A DNA stretch of 64,000 nt, from the NCBI RefSeq assembly GCF_016624945.1, contig NZ_JACVUI010000010.1, positions 1 through 64,000 of the forward strand, given 5' to 3'. The stretch comes from Acinetobacter sp. S54 (GTDB taxonomy: Bacteria > Pseudomonadota > Gammaproteobacteria > Pseudomonadales > Moraxellaceae). Of this stretch, positions 27,414 to 36,575 are shown piece after piece (within the stretch, counting starts at the first letter, position 1; every line of letters starts with the position of its first letter). The position numbers and the translations under genes are program-made. The notes beneath the pieces are model-generated. The model saw only the letters and a program-made list of their open reading frames with translations. It searched no databases and was not told the origin of the DNA.

Positions 27414-28532
27414 ATGACAACGGCATTAAACGGACTGAAAATACTGGATTTTTCAACATTATTACCTGGGCCATTTGCTACGATGTATCTGGCAGATATG
27501 GGCGCAGAAGTCGTTCATATTGAATCACCAACCCGTCCTGATCTGGTTCGGATTATGCCCCCTTATGCCAATGGCCAAGCTACATCGCATAGCTATCTTA
27601 ATCGTAATAAACAGTCTATTGCATTGGATTTAAAAGATCCTGCCAATATTGAGCTGATTAAATCGCGCATTTCAGAGTTTGATATTGTGGTTGAACAGTT
27701 TCGTCCTGGTGTGATGCAACGTCTTGGTCTGGATTATGCCACTCTGTCTGCAATTAATCCCCGCCTAATCTATTGCTCCATTACAGGTTATGGACAAACG
27801 GGCAGTTATAAAGATCGGGCTGGCCATGACATTAACTATTTAGCCTTGTCAGGCATTATGGGACATAGTGGGCGTGAGCAGAGTGGACCACCGCCGTTAG
27901 GCATTCAGATTGCAGATGTTGCAGGTGGCTCATTACATGCTGTAATTGGTATTTTGGCTGCCGTGGTGGAGCGAAATCAAAGTGGCGAAGGGCAGTATAT
28001 TGATATCTCCATGACCGATTGTGTGGTGGGACTCAATAGTATGGCCGCTTCGGCAAGTCTGGCAGCAGATGTTGCACAATATCCTGAACAGAGCACATTA
28101 AATGGCGGCAGTTTTTATGACTATTATCAAACCAAAGATGGCCGCTATATTTCGGTAGGCAGTCTTGAACCACAATTTATGACAGGCTTAGCCACCGCGC
28201 TGGAGTTACCAATTTTATTAGAAAAAGGGGCTTCTTTTCACCCAGAGGATCGACAGCTTGTAAAGCAGGCATTGACCGATCAATTTAAGACTCAAGATTA
28301 TACATACTGGCATCATGTATTTGCGGCGCTAGACGTATGCGTCGAACCTGTCTTAAGTTTGGAGGAGGCATTACATACCCCACTTGCTGGTGAGCGTGGG
28401 TGGGTCGTCGATGTACCATTGTCCGAGCGGGCTGAACAAACTGAACCTCAACTGGGCTGTCCAATTAAATTTTCAAGATCAAAACTTCGTTATGATTTTA
28501 TCGGACAGGGTCTCGGCCAAGGAATATGGTGA
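27414..28532 (+). CDS. CaiB/BaiF family (class III) CoA transferase
   Basis: About 372 residues from ATG 27414, where AGGA is 10 nt away; ATG 27402 is the alternative. Family features: LKILDFSTLLPGPFATMYLADMGAEVVHIE at the N-terminus, RNKQSIALDLKD, and GHDINYLALSG with the conserved active-site aspartate. It transfers CoA between carboxylic acids, or racemises 2-methylacyl-CoA. The C-terminal LGCPIKFS is typical. Divergent AraC gene likely controls it. Confidence 0.87.
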   Translation: MTTALNGLKILDFSTLLPGPFATMYLADMGAEVVHIESPTRPDLVRIMPPYANGQATSHSYLNRNKQSIALDLKDPANIELIKSRISEFDIVVEQFRPGVMQRLGLDYATLSAINPRLIYCSITGYGQTGSYKDRAGHDINYLALSGIMGHSGREQSGPPPLGIQIADVAGGSLHAVIGILAAVVERNQSGEGQYIDISMTDCVVGLNSMAASASLAADVAQYPEQSTLNGGSFYDYYQTKDGRYISVGSLEPQFMTGLATALELPILLEKGASFHPEDRQLVKQALTDQFKTQDYTYWHHVFAALDVCVEPVLSLEEALHTPLAGERGWVVDVPLSERAEQTEPQLGCPIKFSRSKLRYDFIGQGLGQGIW

Positions 28533-28615
28533 GGAAATAACCAGCAATATTCTTTATAAATGTGATTTTAATCAATAAATTAACATTTTGAATAAATTCT
28601 TCTGATTTAATTTAG

Positions 28616-28652
28616 CGTAACCTTTCAAGTACAAATATATAAAAAGGTTACG
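28616..28652 (+). promoter_or_regulatory. Hairpin covering the porin ribosome binding site
   Basis: A perfect 10-bp inverted repeat CGTAACCTTT / AAAGGTTACG with a 17-nt AT-rich loop. The right arm contains AAGG, the only Shine-Dalgarno-like sequence, 10 nt before the ATG at 28658. If transcribed, the fold would hide the ribosome binding site; as DNA it could be an operator. Confidence 0.5.
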
Positions 28653-28657
28653 TAAAC

Positions 28658-29896
28658 ATGACAATTAATTCATCTTTAGTTGTTTCTTGTTTATCTGTCT
28701 TAACATTGAGTCTTTTCCAAACCTCTCATGCCGCTTCCGCATTTGATTCTTCAAGTCCGTGGATGTTTGGTGATTGGAATGGAAAACGTACTGAGTTACA
28801 GCAACAAGGATATGACTTTAGTTTTGGTTATACGGGCGAACTTGCAAATGTATTAGATTCAAAGAAAACCTCGAATCATGGTACAGAATATGCCGATCAA
28901 TTTGCACTGGGTGCACATCTGGATCTGAGTAAAATTGCAGGTTGGGATGATACCGAAGCACAAATCACAATTACTCAACGTAATGGACATTCACTTTCTC
29001 AAACCTCACCTGCTTTAGATGGTCATCTGAGTTCTGCACAAGAGGTTTGGGGGCGTGGACAAACTTGGCGTCTCACTGATCTATGGATTAAGAAAAAATT
29101 TTTAGATCAAGCGCTTGATATTAAAGTGGGCCGTTTTGGCGAAGGTGAAGACTTTAATAGCTTTGATTGTGATTTTCAAAACTTGGCTTTATGTGGTTCG
29201 CAAGTGGGTAACTGGGTTGGCGATCAATGGTATAACTGGCCCGTAAGTCAGTGGGCATTACGTGTTAAATATAACTGGCAGCCCGATTTATATACCCAGA
29301 TCGGGGTATATGAATATAATCCTGAAAATCTGGAACGTGGTAAAGGTTTTAACCTGAGTACCGATGGTTCAAAAGGTGCGATAATTCCTGCAGAAGTCGT
29401 TTGGTCTCCTAAATTAGGCGGACAAGCACTCAATGGAGAATACCGTCTAGGTTATTATTACAGCACCGCAGATGCCGCAGAAATTAAAAATCCTCAACAA
29501 ACTTCGCACAAGCAAGGTGGCTGGCTGGTGGTTAAACAGCAGCTTACTCGAGTGAATGATCAATCAGATCGCGGCCTTAGCGGCTTTATTAACCTAACGC
29601 TGCATGATTCGGATACCAATACAGTTAAAAATATGCAAAATATCGGCCTCGTTTATAAAGGGCCATTTGACCAGCGTCCCCAAGACGATGTGGCTATTGG
29701 TTTTGCACGTATTGAAGTAAATGGTGATTTAGAGACCAATCAGGATGAAGAATACAATACTGAGCTGTACTACGGTATTCATGCCAATAATTGGTTAACG
29801 ATTCGTCCAAATATTCAGTACGTACGCCATGTGGGCGCCTATAAAAATGGCGATAACACATGGGTGGGTGGCATTAAATTGCAAACAGCTTTCTAA
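28658..29896 (+). CDS. oprB: OprB-type carbohydrate-selective porin
   Basis: 412 residues. A signal peptide ends at about SHAASA (residue 28). The mature protein is beta-rich with aromatic girdles, ending in LQTAF, an outer-membrane C-terminal phenylalanine. Family stretches include SPWMFGDWNGKRTELQQQGYDF near the mature N-terminus, and a central KVGRFGEGEDFNSFDCDFQNLALCGSQ with a probable Cys pair. It would let glucose into the periplasm for the Gcd enzyme encoded 37 bp downstream. Confidence 0.9.
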   Translation: MTINSSLVVSCLSVLTLSLFQTSHAASAFDSSSPWMFGDWNGKRTELQQQGYDFSFGYTGELANVLDSKKTSNHGTEYADQFALGAHLDLSKIAGWDDTEAQITITQRNGHSLSQTSPALDGHLSSAQEVWGRGQTWRLTDLWIKKKFLDQALDIKVGRFGEGEDFNSFDCDFQNLALCGSQVGNWVGDQWYNWPVSQWALRVKYNWQPDLYTQIGVYEYNPENLERGKGFNLSTDGSKGAIIPAEVVWSPKLGGQALNGEYRLGYYYSTADAAEIKNPQQTSHKQGGWLVVKQQLTRVNDQSDRGLSGFINLTLHDSDTNTVKNMQNIGLVYKGPFDQRPQDDVAIGFARIEVNGDLETNQDEEYNTELYYGIHANNWLTIRPNIQYVRHVGAYKNGDNTWVGGIKLQTAF

Positions 29897-29933
29897 TTTC
29901 TATATAAAAACACAAATGAATAGAGGTGGTACT

Positions 29934-32339
29934 ATGACTCAACCATCTTCACACTCAGGGCTAAGAACATTTACCGTTATTATTGCAATGGTATTTGGGC
30001 TTGTCCTGCTCGCTGGAGGTTTATGGCTTACCTTTTTAGGTGGGTCTTTCTATTATGTGGTGACAGGACTATTGTTCATTGCCTTTGCGATTTTGCTTGG
30101 CAAACGTTCTGTCTCGGCAATCTGGTTATATGCAGCGCTCATGCTGGGTACAACCATCTGGGGTGTTTGGGAGGCCGGAACAGATTTCTGGGCACTCGCA
30201 CCACGTCTGGATATTTTAGGGCTATTTGGTCTATGGTTGCTTATTCCTGCCATTACTCGCGGTATGGTAAATGTTGCGCCTAGCAAAATTGTATTGTCCT
30301 CAACATTGGTGATTGCTATTGCCGTGATGGTGTATTCGATTTTTAATGATCCTCAGGAAATTAATGGTGTCATTCAAAATCAACAACCTGCAACCGCGCA
30401 AAAAGTTGATGGTGTGGCTGAACAAGACTGGCCAGCTTATGGACGCACTCAAGCAGGTGTACGTTATTCACCACTCACTCAAATTAATGAGCAAAATGTC
30501 AAAGACCTAAAAGTTGCTTGGACATTCCGTACAGGTGATTTGAAAAGTGGAAATGACTCTGGTGAAACTACCAATCAGGTTACTCCAATCAAAATCGGCA
30601 ACGACATGTATATGTGTACTACGCATCAATGGTTGATTGCGTTGGATCCTGCGACAGGTAAAGAAAAATGGCGATTTGATCCGAAACTTAAAGCGGATAA
30701 AACCTATCAGCATTTAACTTGCCGTGGCGTTTCTTATTTTGATGCGGCGAATACAGACGGTTTTGCGACCAGTTTGCAAAATAAAACTTCGAGTTCAACG
30801 GAATGTCCACGCAAGATCATTTTACCCGTCAATGACGGACGTTTAGTTGCGGTCAATGCAGACACAGGTAAAGCTTGCTCTGACTTTGGTCATAATGGTC
30901 AGGTCGATCTACAAAAAGATATGCCTTATGCCTATCCAGGTGGTTATAACCCAACTTCACCACCAGTGGTTACTGGAACGACGATTGTCATTGCCGGTTC
31001 TGTGACTGATAACTATTCATCCAAAGAGCCGTCGGGTGTTATTCGCGGTTATGACGTTAATACAGGCAAATTGCTTTGGGTATTTGACACAGGTGCAGAA
31101 GATCCAAATGCCATTCCAGCACCGGGTCAAACTTTTGTACATAACTCACCGAATGCATGGGCTCCGCTTGCTTATGATGCCAAAGCGGATGTGGTATTTG
31201 TACCTACTGGTGTCGGTACTCCAGATATCTGGGGCGGTGACCGTACTCCGCTGAAAGAGCGTTATGCCAATTCTGTACTGGCGATTAACGCTTCGACAGG
31301 GAAATTAATCTGGCATTTCCAAACGACCCATCACGATTTGTGGGATATGGATGTACCATCACAACCGACATTGGCAGATGTGAAAGACAAATCGGGACAA
31401 ATGGTACCTGCTGTATATGTGACTACGAAAACGGGTAATGTTTTTGTACTGGATAGACGTGATGGTAAAGCAATTGTACCAATCACTGAACGTCCTGTAC
31501 CACAAACGGTGAAACGTGGTCCTCAAACCAAAGGTGAACATTATTCAGCTACCCAGCCGTTCTCTGATCTGGATCTGGCACCACAAAACAAACTCACAGA
31601 TAAAGATATGTGGGGTGGTACGATGTTTGATCAACTGGTGTGCCGTATTCAATTTAAACGTTTGAATTATGATGGTATTTATACGCCACCATCTGAGAAT
31701 GGTACGTTAGTATTTCCGGGTAACCTAGGTGTGTTTGAATGGGGCGGTATTTCAGTAAATCCTGATCGTCAGGTCGCCGTAATGAATCCAATTGGCTTGC
31801 CTTTTGTAAGTCGTTTGATTCCAGAAAACCCAAACCGTGCGGAAACAGCAAAAGGAGCGGGAACTGAGCAAGGTGTTCAGCCGATGTATGGAGTTCCATA
31901 TGGCGTTGAAATCAGTGCATTCCTTTCTCCAATTGGTTTGCCATGTAAACAACCTGCATGGGGCTATGTGGCGGGTGTGGATTTAAACACTCATCAAGTG
32001 GTATGGAAAAAACGTATCGGAACGATTCGTGATAGCCTACCAAATCTATTCCAGTTGCCACCCGTGAAAATCGGTGTGCCGGGTCTAGGTGGCTCTATTT
32101 CCACAGCAGGAAATGTCATGTTCGTAGGTGCAACTCAGGATAACTATTTACGCGCATTTAATGTGAGTAATGGTAAACAACTTTGGGAAGCACGTTTGCC
32201 AGCAGGTGGACAGGCGACCCCAATGACTTATGAGATCAATGGCAAGCAATATGTGGTGATTATGGCAGGTGGTCATGGTTCATTTGGCACTAAGATGGGG
32301 GACTATCTGGTGGCTTATGCATTACCCGATTCCAAATAA
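29934..32339 (+). CDS. gcd: Membrane-bound PQQ glucose dehydrogenase
   Basis: 801 residues from ATG 29934, preceded by GAGGTGG; the open frame extends upstream into the porin gene but that part is not credible. Five hydrophobic segments fill about 1-140, as in E. coli and A. calcoaceticus Gcd, and the rest is a periplasmic eight-bladed propeller with W-motifs (DWPAYGRTQAGVRYSPLTQIN, LIWHFQTTHHDLWDMD). It oxidises glucose to gluconolactone and passes electrons to ubiquinone. Very close to the A. calcoaceticus enzyme from memory. No pqq genes are in the window. Confidence 0.97.
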   Translation: MTQPSSHSGLRTFTVIIAMVFGLVLLAGGLWLTFLGGSFYYVVTGLLFIAFAILLGKRSVSAIWLYAALMLGTTIWGVWEAGTDFWALAPRLDILGLFGLWLLIPAITRGMVNVAPSKIVLSSTLVIAIAVMVYSIFNDPQEINGVIQNQQPATAQKVDGVAEQDWPAYGRTQAGVRYSPLTQINEQNVKDLKVAWTFRTGDLKSGNDSGETTNQVTPIKIGNDMYMCTTHQWLIALDPATGKEKWRFDPKLKADKTYQHLTCRGVSYFDAANTDGFATSLQNKTSSSTECPRKIILPVNDGRLVAVNADTGKACSDFGHNGQVDLQKDMPYAYPGGYNPTSPPVVTGTTIVIAGSVTDNYSSKEPSGVIRGYDVNTGKLLWVFDTGAEDPNAIPAPGQTFVHNSPNAWAPLAYDAKADVVFVPTGVGTPDIWGGDRTPLKERYANSVLAINASTGKLIWHFQTTHHDLWDMDVPSQPTLADVKDKSGQMVPAVYVTTKTGNVFVLDRRDGKAIVPITERPVPQTVKRGPQTKGEHYSATQPFSDLDLAPQNKLTDKDMWGGTMFDQLVCRIQFKRLNYDGIYTPPSENGTLVFPGNLGVFEWGGISVNPDRQVAVMNPIGLPFVSRLIPENPNRAETAKGAGTEQGVQPMYGVPYGVEISAFLSPIGLPCKQPAWGYVAGVDLNTHQVVWKKRIGTIRDSLPNLFQLPPVKIGVPGLGGSISTAGNVMFVGATQDNYLRAFNVSNGKQLWEARLPAGGQATPMTYEINGKQYVVIMAGGHGSFGTKMGDYLVAYALPDSK

Positions 32340-32363
32340 ACATCAAGACAGTTAAATAAATGG

Positions 32364-32390
32364 AAAAGCTCAGATTAATTCTGGGCTTTT
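32364..32390 (+). terminator. Terminator after gcd
   Basis: A 10-bp stem AAAAGCTCAG / CTGGGCTTTT (one wobble pair) with a 7-nt loop, followed by TTCT. It lies 25 bp after the gcd stop. Confidence 0.85.
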
Positions 32391-32519
32391 TTCTAAAAAT
32401 CGACTTATAAAATGTCTTATCAATAAAATCGTTATTAAATATCCAAAAAAAGCATTTTGTTGATGAATCAAAGCTCGTTATGCTATCCGCCTTTACAATG
32501 AATCTACTAGCCATACGCC

Positions 32520-34163
32520 ATGTATTTATATACTGATTTCGATCAACAACTGGTCAATGAACGTGTTGCTCAGTTCCGCGATCAAACAGAACGCTATCTT
32601 GCTGGAAAGCTTACCGAAGATGAATATCGTCCATTGCGTCTGCAAAACGGTCTTTATGTACAACGTTACGCACCAATGCTTCGTATTGCCGTGCCGTATG
32701 GCTTAATGAACTCTACGCAACTGCGTAAAATTGCAGAAATTTCTACAGAATATGACCGTGGCTATGCACACGTATCTACACGTCAGAATATTCAGTTGAA
32801 CTGGCCTGCATTGGAAGATGTACCCGATATTCTCGCTGAATTGGCAACGGTACAAATGCATGCCATTCAAACTAGTGGTAACTGTATCCGTAATACCACC
32901 ACTGACCAATATGCAGGTGTAGTGGCGGGTGAAATTGCAGATCCGCGTCCGACTTGCGAATTGATTCGTCAATGGAGTACCTTCCATCCTGAGTTTGCAT
33001 TTTTACCACGTAAATTCAAGATTGCAGTGTCAGCTCTTGAGGAAAAGGATCGTGCTGCGACCTCTTTTCATGATATTGGCGTATATATCGTCAAAAATGA
33101 TGTGGGTGAAATCGGCTATAAAATCAAAGTCGGTGGTGGTTTAGGTCGTACTCCAGTTATCGGTAGCTTTATTCGTGAGTTCTTGCCACGTGAAGATTTA
33201 ATTGCATATTTGGAAGCGGTATTACGTGTATATAATTTGCATGGTCGTCGTGATAACAAATATAAAGCGCGAATCAAAATTTTGGTGAAAGCCTTAACAC
33301 CTCAAGTATTTGCTGAAAAAGTAGAAGCAGAATTTGCTCATACGCGTGAAACCTTAAAAATCCAGCCTGAAATTCTGGAAAAACTGGATCACGTATTCAC
33401 GCCTTTTGATTATCAAACCCTAGAGGATCAGGATTTAAGTACATTATTTGCTGAACATCCGAAATTTAAGCAATGGTTCAACGTTAATACATATGCACAT
33501 AAGGTGAAAGGCTATCGTATTGTTACCATTAGCTTGAAACGTGCTGGTGTTGCACCAGGCGATATGACGACTGAAGAGATGAATTTGATTGCTGATTTGG
33601 CAGACAAATATACATTTGGTGAACTGCGTACCACGCATGAACAAAATATTTCTTTGGCAGATGTACCACAAAAAGATTTGTTTGAATTGTGGCAAACGCT
33701 TGAACAGCACAATATGTCACGTGCACATATTGGCTTTCTAACCGATATTATCTGTTGTCCAGGCGGGGATTTCTGTTCATTGGCCAATGCGAAATCGATT
33801 CCGATTTCAGAAGCGATTACTCGCCGTTTTGAAGATTTGGATACTATTTATAATTTGGGACAACTAGATTTAAATATCTCTGGTTGTATGAATGCCTGTG
33901 GTCATCACCATGTGGGTAATATCGGGATCTTGGGCGTCGATAAAAAAGGTGCTGAGTTTTATCAAATCACACTCGGTGGTAACTCAGATCATGATGCCTC
34001 GATTGGAGATATTTTAGGGCCATCATTTGCTGCTGAAGCAGTACCTGATGTGATTGAAGAAATTCTAAATACCTATCTTGATTTACGTACGGATAACGAA
34101 CGCTTTATTGATACGTATCGTCGTGTTGGTATTCAACCATTTAAGGAGCGTGCATATGCTTAA
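32520..34163 (+). CDS. cysI: Sulfite reductase hemoprotein (nitrite/sulfite reductase)
   Basis: 547 residues with two nitrite/sulfite reductase ferredoxin-like repeats. The siroheme and 4Fe-4S ligands are seen in two cysteine motifs: ICCPGGDFCSLANA and SGCMNACGHHHVG. The substrate arginines lie in HVSTRQNIQLNW and RTTHEQNISL. It reduces sulfite to sulfide. The first ATG has no clear Shine-Dalgarno sequence. It overlaps the DUF934 gene by 8 bp, as is usual in such cys operons. Confidence 0.93.
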   Translation: MYLYTDFDQQLVNERVAQFRDQTERYLAGKLTEDEYRPLRLQNGLYVQRYAPMLRIAVPYGLMNSTQLRKIAEISTEYDRGYAHVSTRQNIQLNWPALEDVPDILAELATVQMHAIQTSGNCIRNTTTDQYAGVVAGEIADPRPTCELIRQWSTFHPEFAFLPRKFKIAVSALEEKDRAATSFHDIGVYIVKNDVGEIGYKIKVGGGLGRTPVIGSFIREFLPREDLIAYLEAVLRVYNLHGRRDNKYKARIKILVKALTPQVFAEKVEAEFAHTRETLKIQPEILEKLDHVFTPFDYQTLEDQDLSTLFAEHPKFKQWFNVNTYAHKVKGYRIVTISLKRAGVAPGDMTTEEMNLIADLADKYTFGELRTTHEQNISLADVPQKDLFELWQTLEQHNMSRAHIGFLTDIICCPGGDFCSLANAKSIPISEAITRRFEDLDTIYNLGQLDLNISGCMNACGHHHVGNIGILGVDKKGAEFYQITLGGNSDHDASIGDILGPSFAAEAVPDVIEEILNTYLDLRTDNERFIDTYRRVGIQPFKERAYA

Positions 34164-34641
34164 TCCAGCCTTACAGGTGCTGTTTAAAGATGGCACGATC
34201 GCAGATAATACTTACCAATTGATCGCTGAGGATGAAGTGTTTCCTCAGGGTGATGTTGTTTTGAACACTGCACAACTTGATCAATTAGCGAATATTCAGG
34301 GTAAAAAAGCGCTTTATATCACCGTTGATGATTCTCCTGAAACCCATGAATTTCCACTTCATGATTTAGATGCAATTTTTATTGAATTTGCAGGATTCAA
34401 TGATGGTCGTGGTTATTCATTTGCTGCACTTTTACGCCGTCAAGGTTATCAGGGCGAGTTACGTGCGGTTGGAGATATTTTTAAAGATGTCCTGAACTAT
34501 TTAAAACGCTCTGGTTTTGATAGTTTTGTGGTAAAAGAAGGCAAGGATATTCATGAGGCTGCGGCAGGTTTAAATGATTTTAAACATCCGTATCAGGCTT
34601 CAACTGCGGTGGTACAAGCGGAATATCAGACAGGATCGTAA
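34156..34641 (+). CDS. DUF934 protein, sulfite reductase partner
   Basis: 161 residues from ATG 34156, just inside the end of cysI. It is preceded by AAGGAG within cysI. DUF934 signature: HDLDAIFIEFAGFNDGRGYSFAALLRRQGYQGELRAVGDIFKDVLNYLKRSGFDSF. The family is nearly always found beside cysI, and it is thought to help sulfite reduction, perhaps as an electron-transfer or assembly factor. Translational coupling is likely from the overlap. Confidence 0.9.
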   Translation: MLNPALQVLFKDGTIADNTYQLIAEDEVFPQGDVVLNTAQLDQLANIQGKKALYITVDDSPETHEFPLHDLDAIFIEFAGFNDGRGYSFAALLRRQGYQGELRAVGDIFKDVLNYLKRSGFDSFVVKEGKDIHEAAAGLNDFKHPYQASTAVVQAEYQTGS

Positions 34642-34662
34642 TTAGATTTTTAATGATATGGT

Positions 34663-34688
34663 AAAAGCTGAACTTAGGTTTGGCTTTT
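34663..34688 (+). terminator. Terminator after cysI-DUF934
   Basis: An 11-bp stem AAAAGCTGAAC / GTTTGGCTTTT with two wobble pairs and a TTAG loop, followed by a T run. Confidence 0.8.
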
Positions 34689-34711
34689 TTATTCTCATTT
34701 TAGAAAATTAA

Positions 34712-34739
34712 AAACCGTATTCTTAAAAGAATACGGTTT
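34712..34739. terminator. Terminator after proS
   Basis: A perfect 11-bp stem AAACCGTATTC / GAATACGGTTT with a 6-nt loop, T-rich on both outer sides. It ends proS on the minus strand and could back up the cysI terminator on the plus strand. Confidence 0.88.
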
Positions 34740-34755
34740 ATTTTTTTAATGAAGA

Positions 34756-36471
34756 TTAAGCTTTTAATTTTGCTAGTAATTCTTCTTTAGTTAAGTTAAC
34801 GGATTCAGCATCAGTACGACCTTTATATTCAAAAGTACCTGCATCCAGCCCTTTTTCACCGATAACAATACGATGTGGAATACCTGTCAATTCAAGATCC
34901 GAAAATTTAACTCCAGGACGTTCATTGCGATCATCAAGCAGTACATCATAGCCTTGAGCTTGTAACTCCGTATAAAGTGCTTCTGCTGCTTCGAGCGTTT
35001 TTGGTGATTTATGCGCATTCATTGGTACGATTGCGATTTCAAACGGTGCGATAGCAGAAGGCCAGATAATGCCTTTATCATCGTAGTTTTGTTCTATTGC
35101 CGAGGCTACAACACGTGTTACGCCAATTCCATAACACCCCATCGTCACAGTGAGTGGCTTACCGTCATCACCCAAAACGGTACAGTTAAGTGCTTCAGAA
35201 TATTTTTGACCTAACTGGAAAATATGACCAACTTCGATGCCTCGTTTGATTTGGAGCACACCTTTTCCATCTGGAGATGGATCGCCATCAACCACATTCC
35301 GTAAGTCATAGACTTCGCTAAATTGTGCATCACGTTGCCAGTTTACACCTGTAGCATGTTTGTCAGCTTCATTTGCACCCGCAATAAAATCAGATAACAC
35401 TGAAGCAGCACGATCAACAATAACAGTTACACCTTTTTCAACTAAGCCTTGTGGGCCCACATAGCCAGCAGTTAAACTGAGTTCTTGCAATTGAACTTCA
35501 GTGGCAAAAGTTAAAGGTGCTGCAATGCGTGGATGATGTTCCGCTTTAATTTCATTTAACTCATGATCGCCACGCAAAAATAGCGCAATCACAGGCACTT
35601 TGCCATTTTCATCGGTATTGCCTTGTACTAACAAGGCTTTTACCGAATGCTTAGGATCTGCTTTTAAAAACCCACAAACATCTGCAATAGTTTTTTGATT
35701 CGGTGTGTACACAATTGTCAATGCTTGTGTTGGAGCAGCACGTTCTCCAACGAGCACAGCTTCGGCTTTTTCTACATTTGCTGCGTAATCCGATTCAGTT
35801 GAAAATACGATATCATCTTCGCCACTATCGGCCAGTACATGAAACTCATGCGAACCTGAGCCACCAATTGAACCTGTATCGGCTTGTACAGGACGGAAAT
35901 TTAGCCCTAATCGTGTGAAAATACGGCAATAAGTGTCATACATATTGTCATAGGTTTCTTGCAAAGAAGTCTGATCAACATGAAACGAATAAGCATCTTT
36001 CATGATGAATTCACGCGAACGCATCACGCCGAAACGTGGACGAATTTCATCACGGAACTTGGTTTGGATCTGATAGAAATTAACAGGTAACTGCTTATAA
36101 CTTTTAAGTTCATTACGCGCGAGATCAGTAATTACTTCTTCATGTGTTGGGCCAAGCACAAAAGGATTGTCATGACGATCTTTAAAGCGTAAAAGTTCGG
36201 GACCATATTGGACATAACGACCTGATTCTTCCCATAGACTCGCAGGTTGAGTCACGGGCATAAACACTTCAAGTGCGCCTGAACGGTTCATTTCTTCACG
36301 TACAATCGCTTCAACTTTATTTAACACACGTACACCCATCGGCAGCCAAGTGTATAAACCTGAAGCCAATTTACGAATCATCCCGGCTCGAAGCATGAGC
36401 TGATGCGAGATTACTTCTGCATCATTTGGGGTTTCTCTTAACGTTGCAAATAAAAAGCGGCTTGCGCGCAT
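34756..36471 (-). CDS. proS: Prolyl-tRNA synthetase
   Basis: 571 residues from ATG 36471 ([15 protein letters not shown]); the open frame extends upstream but is not family sequence. Class II motifs are in order: motif 2 in [25 protein letters not shown], motif 3 in [17 protein letters not shown]. Between them, about residues 230-390, is the bacterial editing (INS) domain that removes Ala-tRNA(Pro). The anticodon-binding domain forms the C-terminus. Length matches the E. coli enzyme (572). Confidence 0.97.
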   Translation of the reverse strand: MRASRFLFATLRETPNDAEVISHQLMLRAGMIRKLASGLYTWLPMGVRVLNKVEAIVREEMNRSGALEVFMPVTQPASLWEESGRYVQYGPELLRFKDRHDNPFVLGPTHEEVITDLARNELKSYKQLPVNFYQIQTKFRDEIRPRFGVMRSREFIMKDAYSFHVDQTSLQETYDNMYDTYCRIFTRLGLNFRPVQADTGSIGGSGSHEFHVLADSGEDDIVFSTESDYAANVEKAEAVLVGERAAPTQALTIVYTPNQKTIADVCGFLKADPKHSVKALLVQGNTDENGKVPVIALFLRGDHELNEIKAEHHPRIAAPLTFATEVQLQELSLTAGYVGPQGLVEKGVTVIVDRAASVLSDFIAGANEADKHATGVNWQRDAQFSEVYDLRNVVDGDPSPDGKGVLQIKRGIEVGHIFQLGQKYSEALNCTVLGDDGKPLTVTMGCYGIGVTRVVASAIEQNYDDKGIIWPSAIAPFEIAIVPMNAHKSPKTLEAAEALYTELQAQGYDVLLDDRNERPGVKFSDLELTGIPHRIVIGEKGLDAGTFEYKGRTDAESVNLTKEELLAKLKA

Positions 36472-36575
36472 GGAAACTGTCCTAAAAATGGGCTCTTTAA
36501 CAGAGCACGATAAAAATACAAGATTATACGATAAAAAATGAGATGAATATTTCACCTCATTGAACAAAGATCAGA

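Noticed and set aside
29829..29933. N-terminal extension of Gcd by 35 residues
   Set aside because: It overlaps the porin gene; the ATG at 29934 has GAGGTGG and gives the family length of 801.
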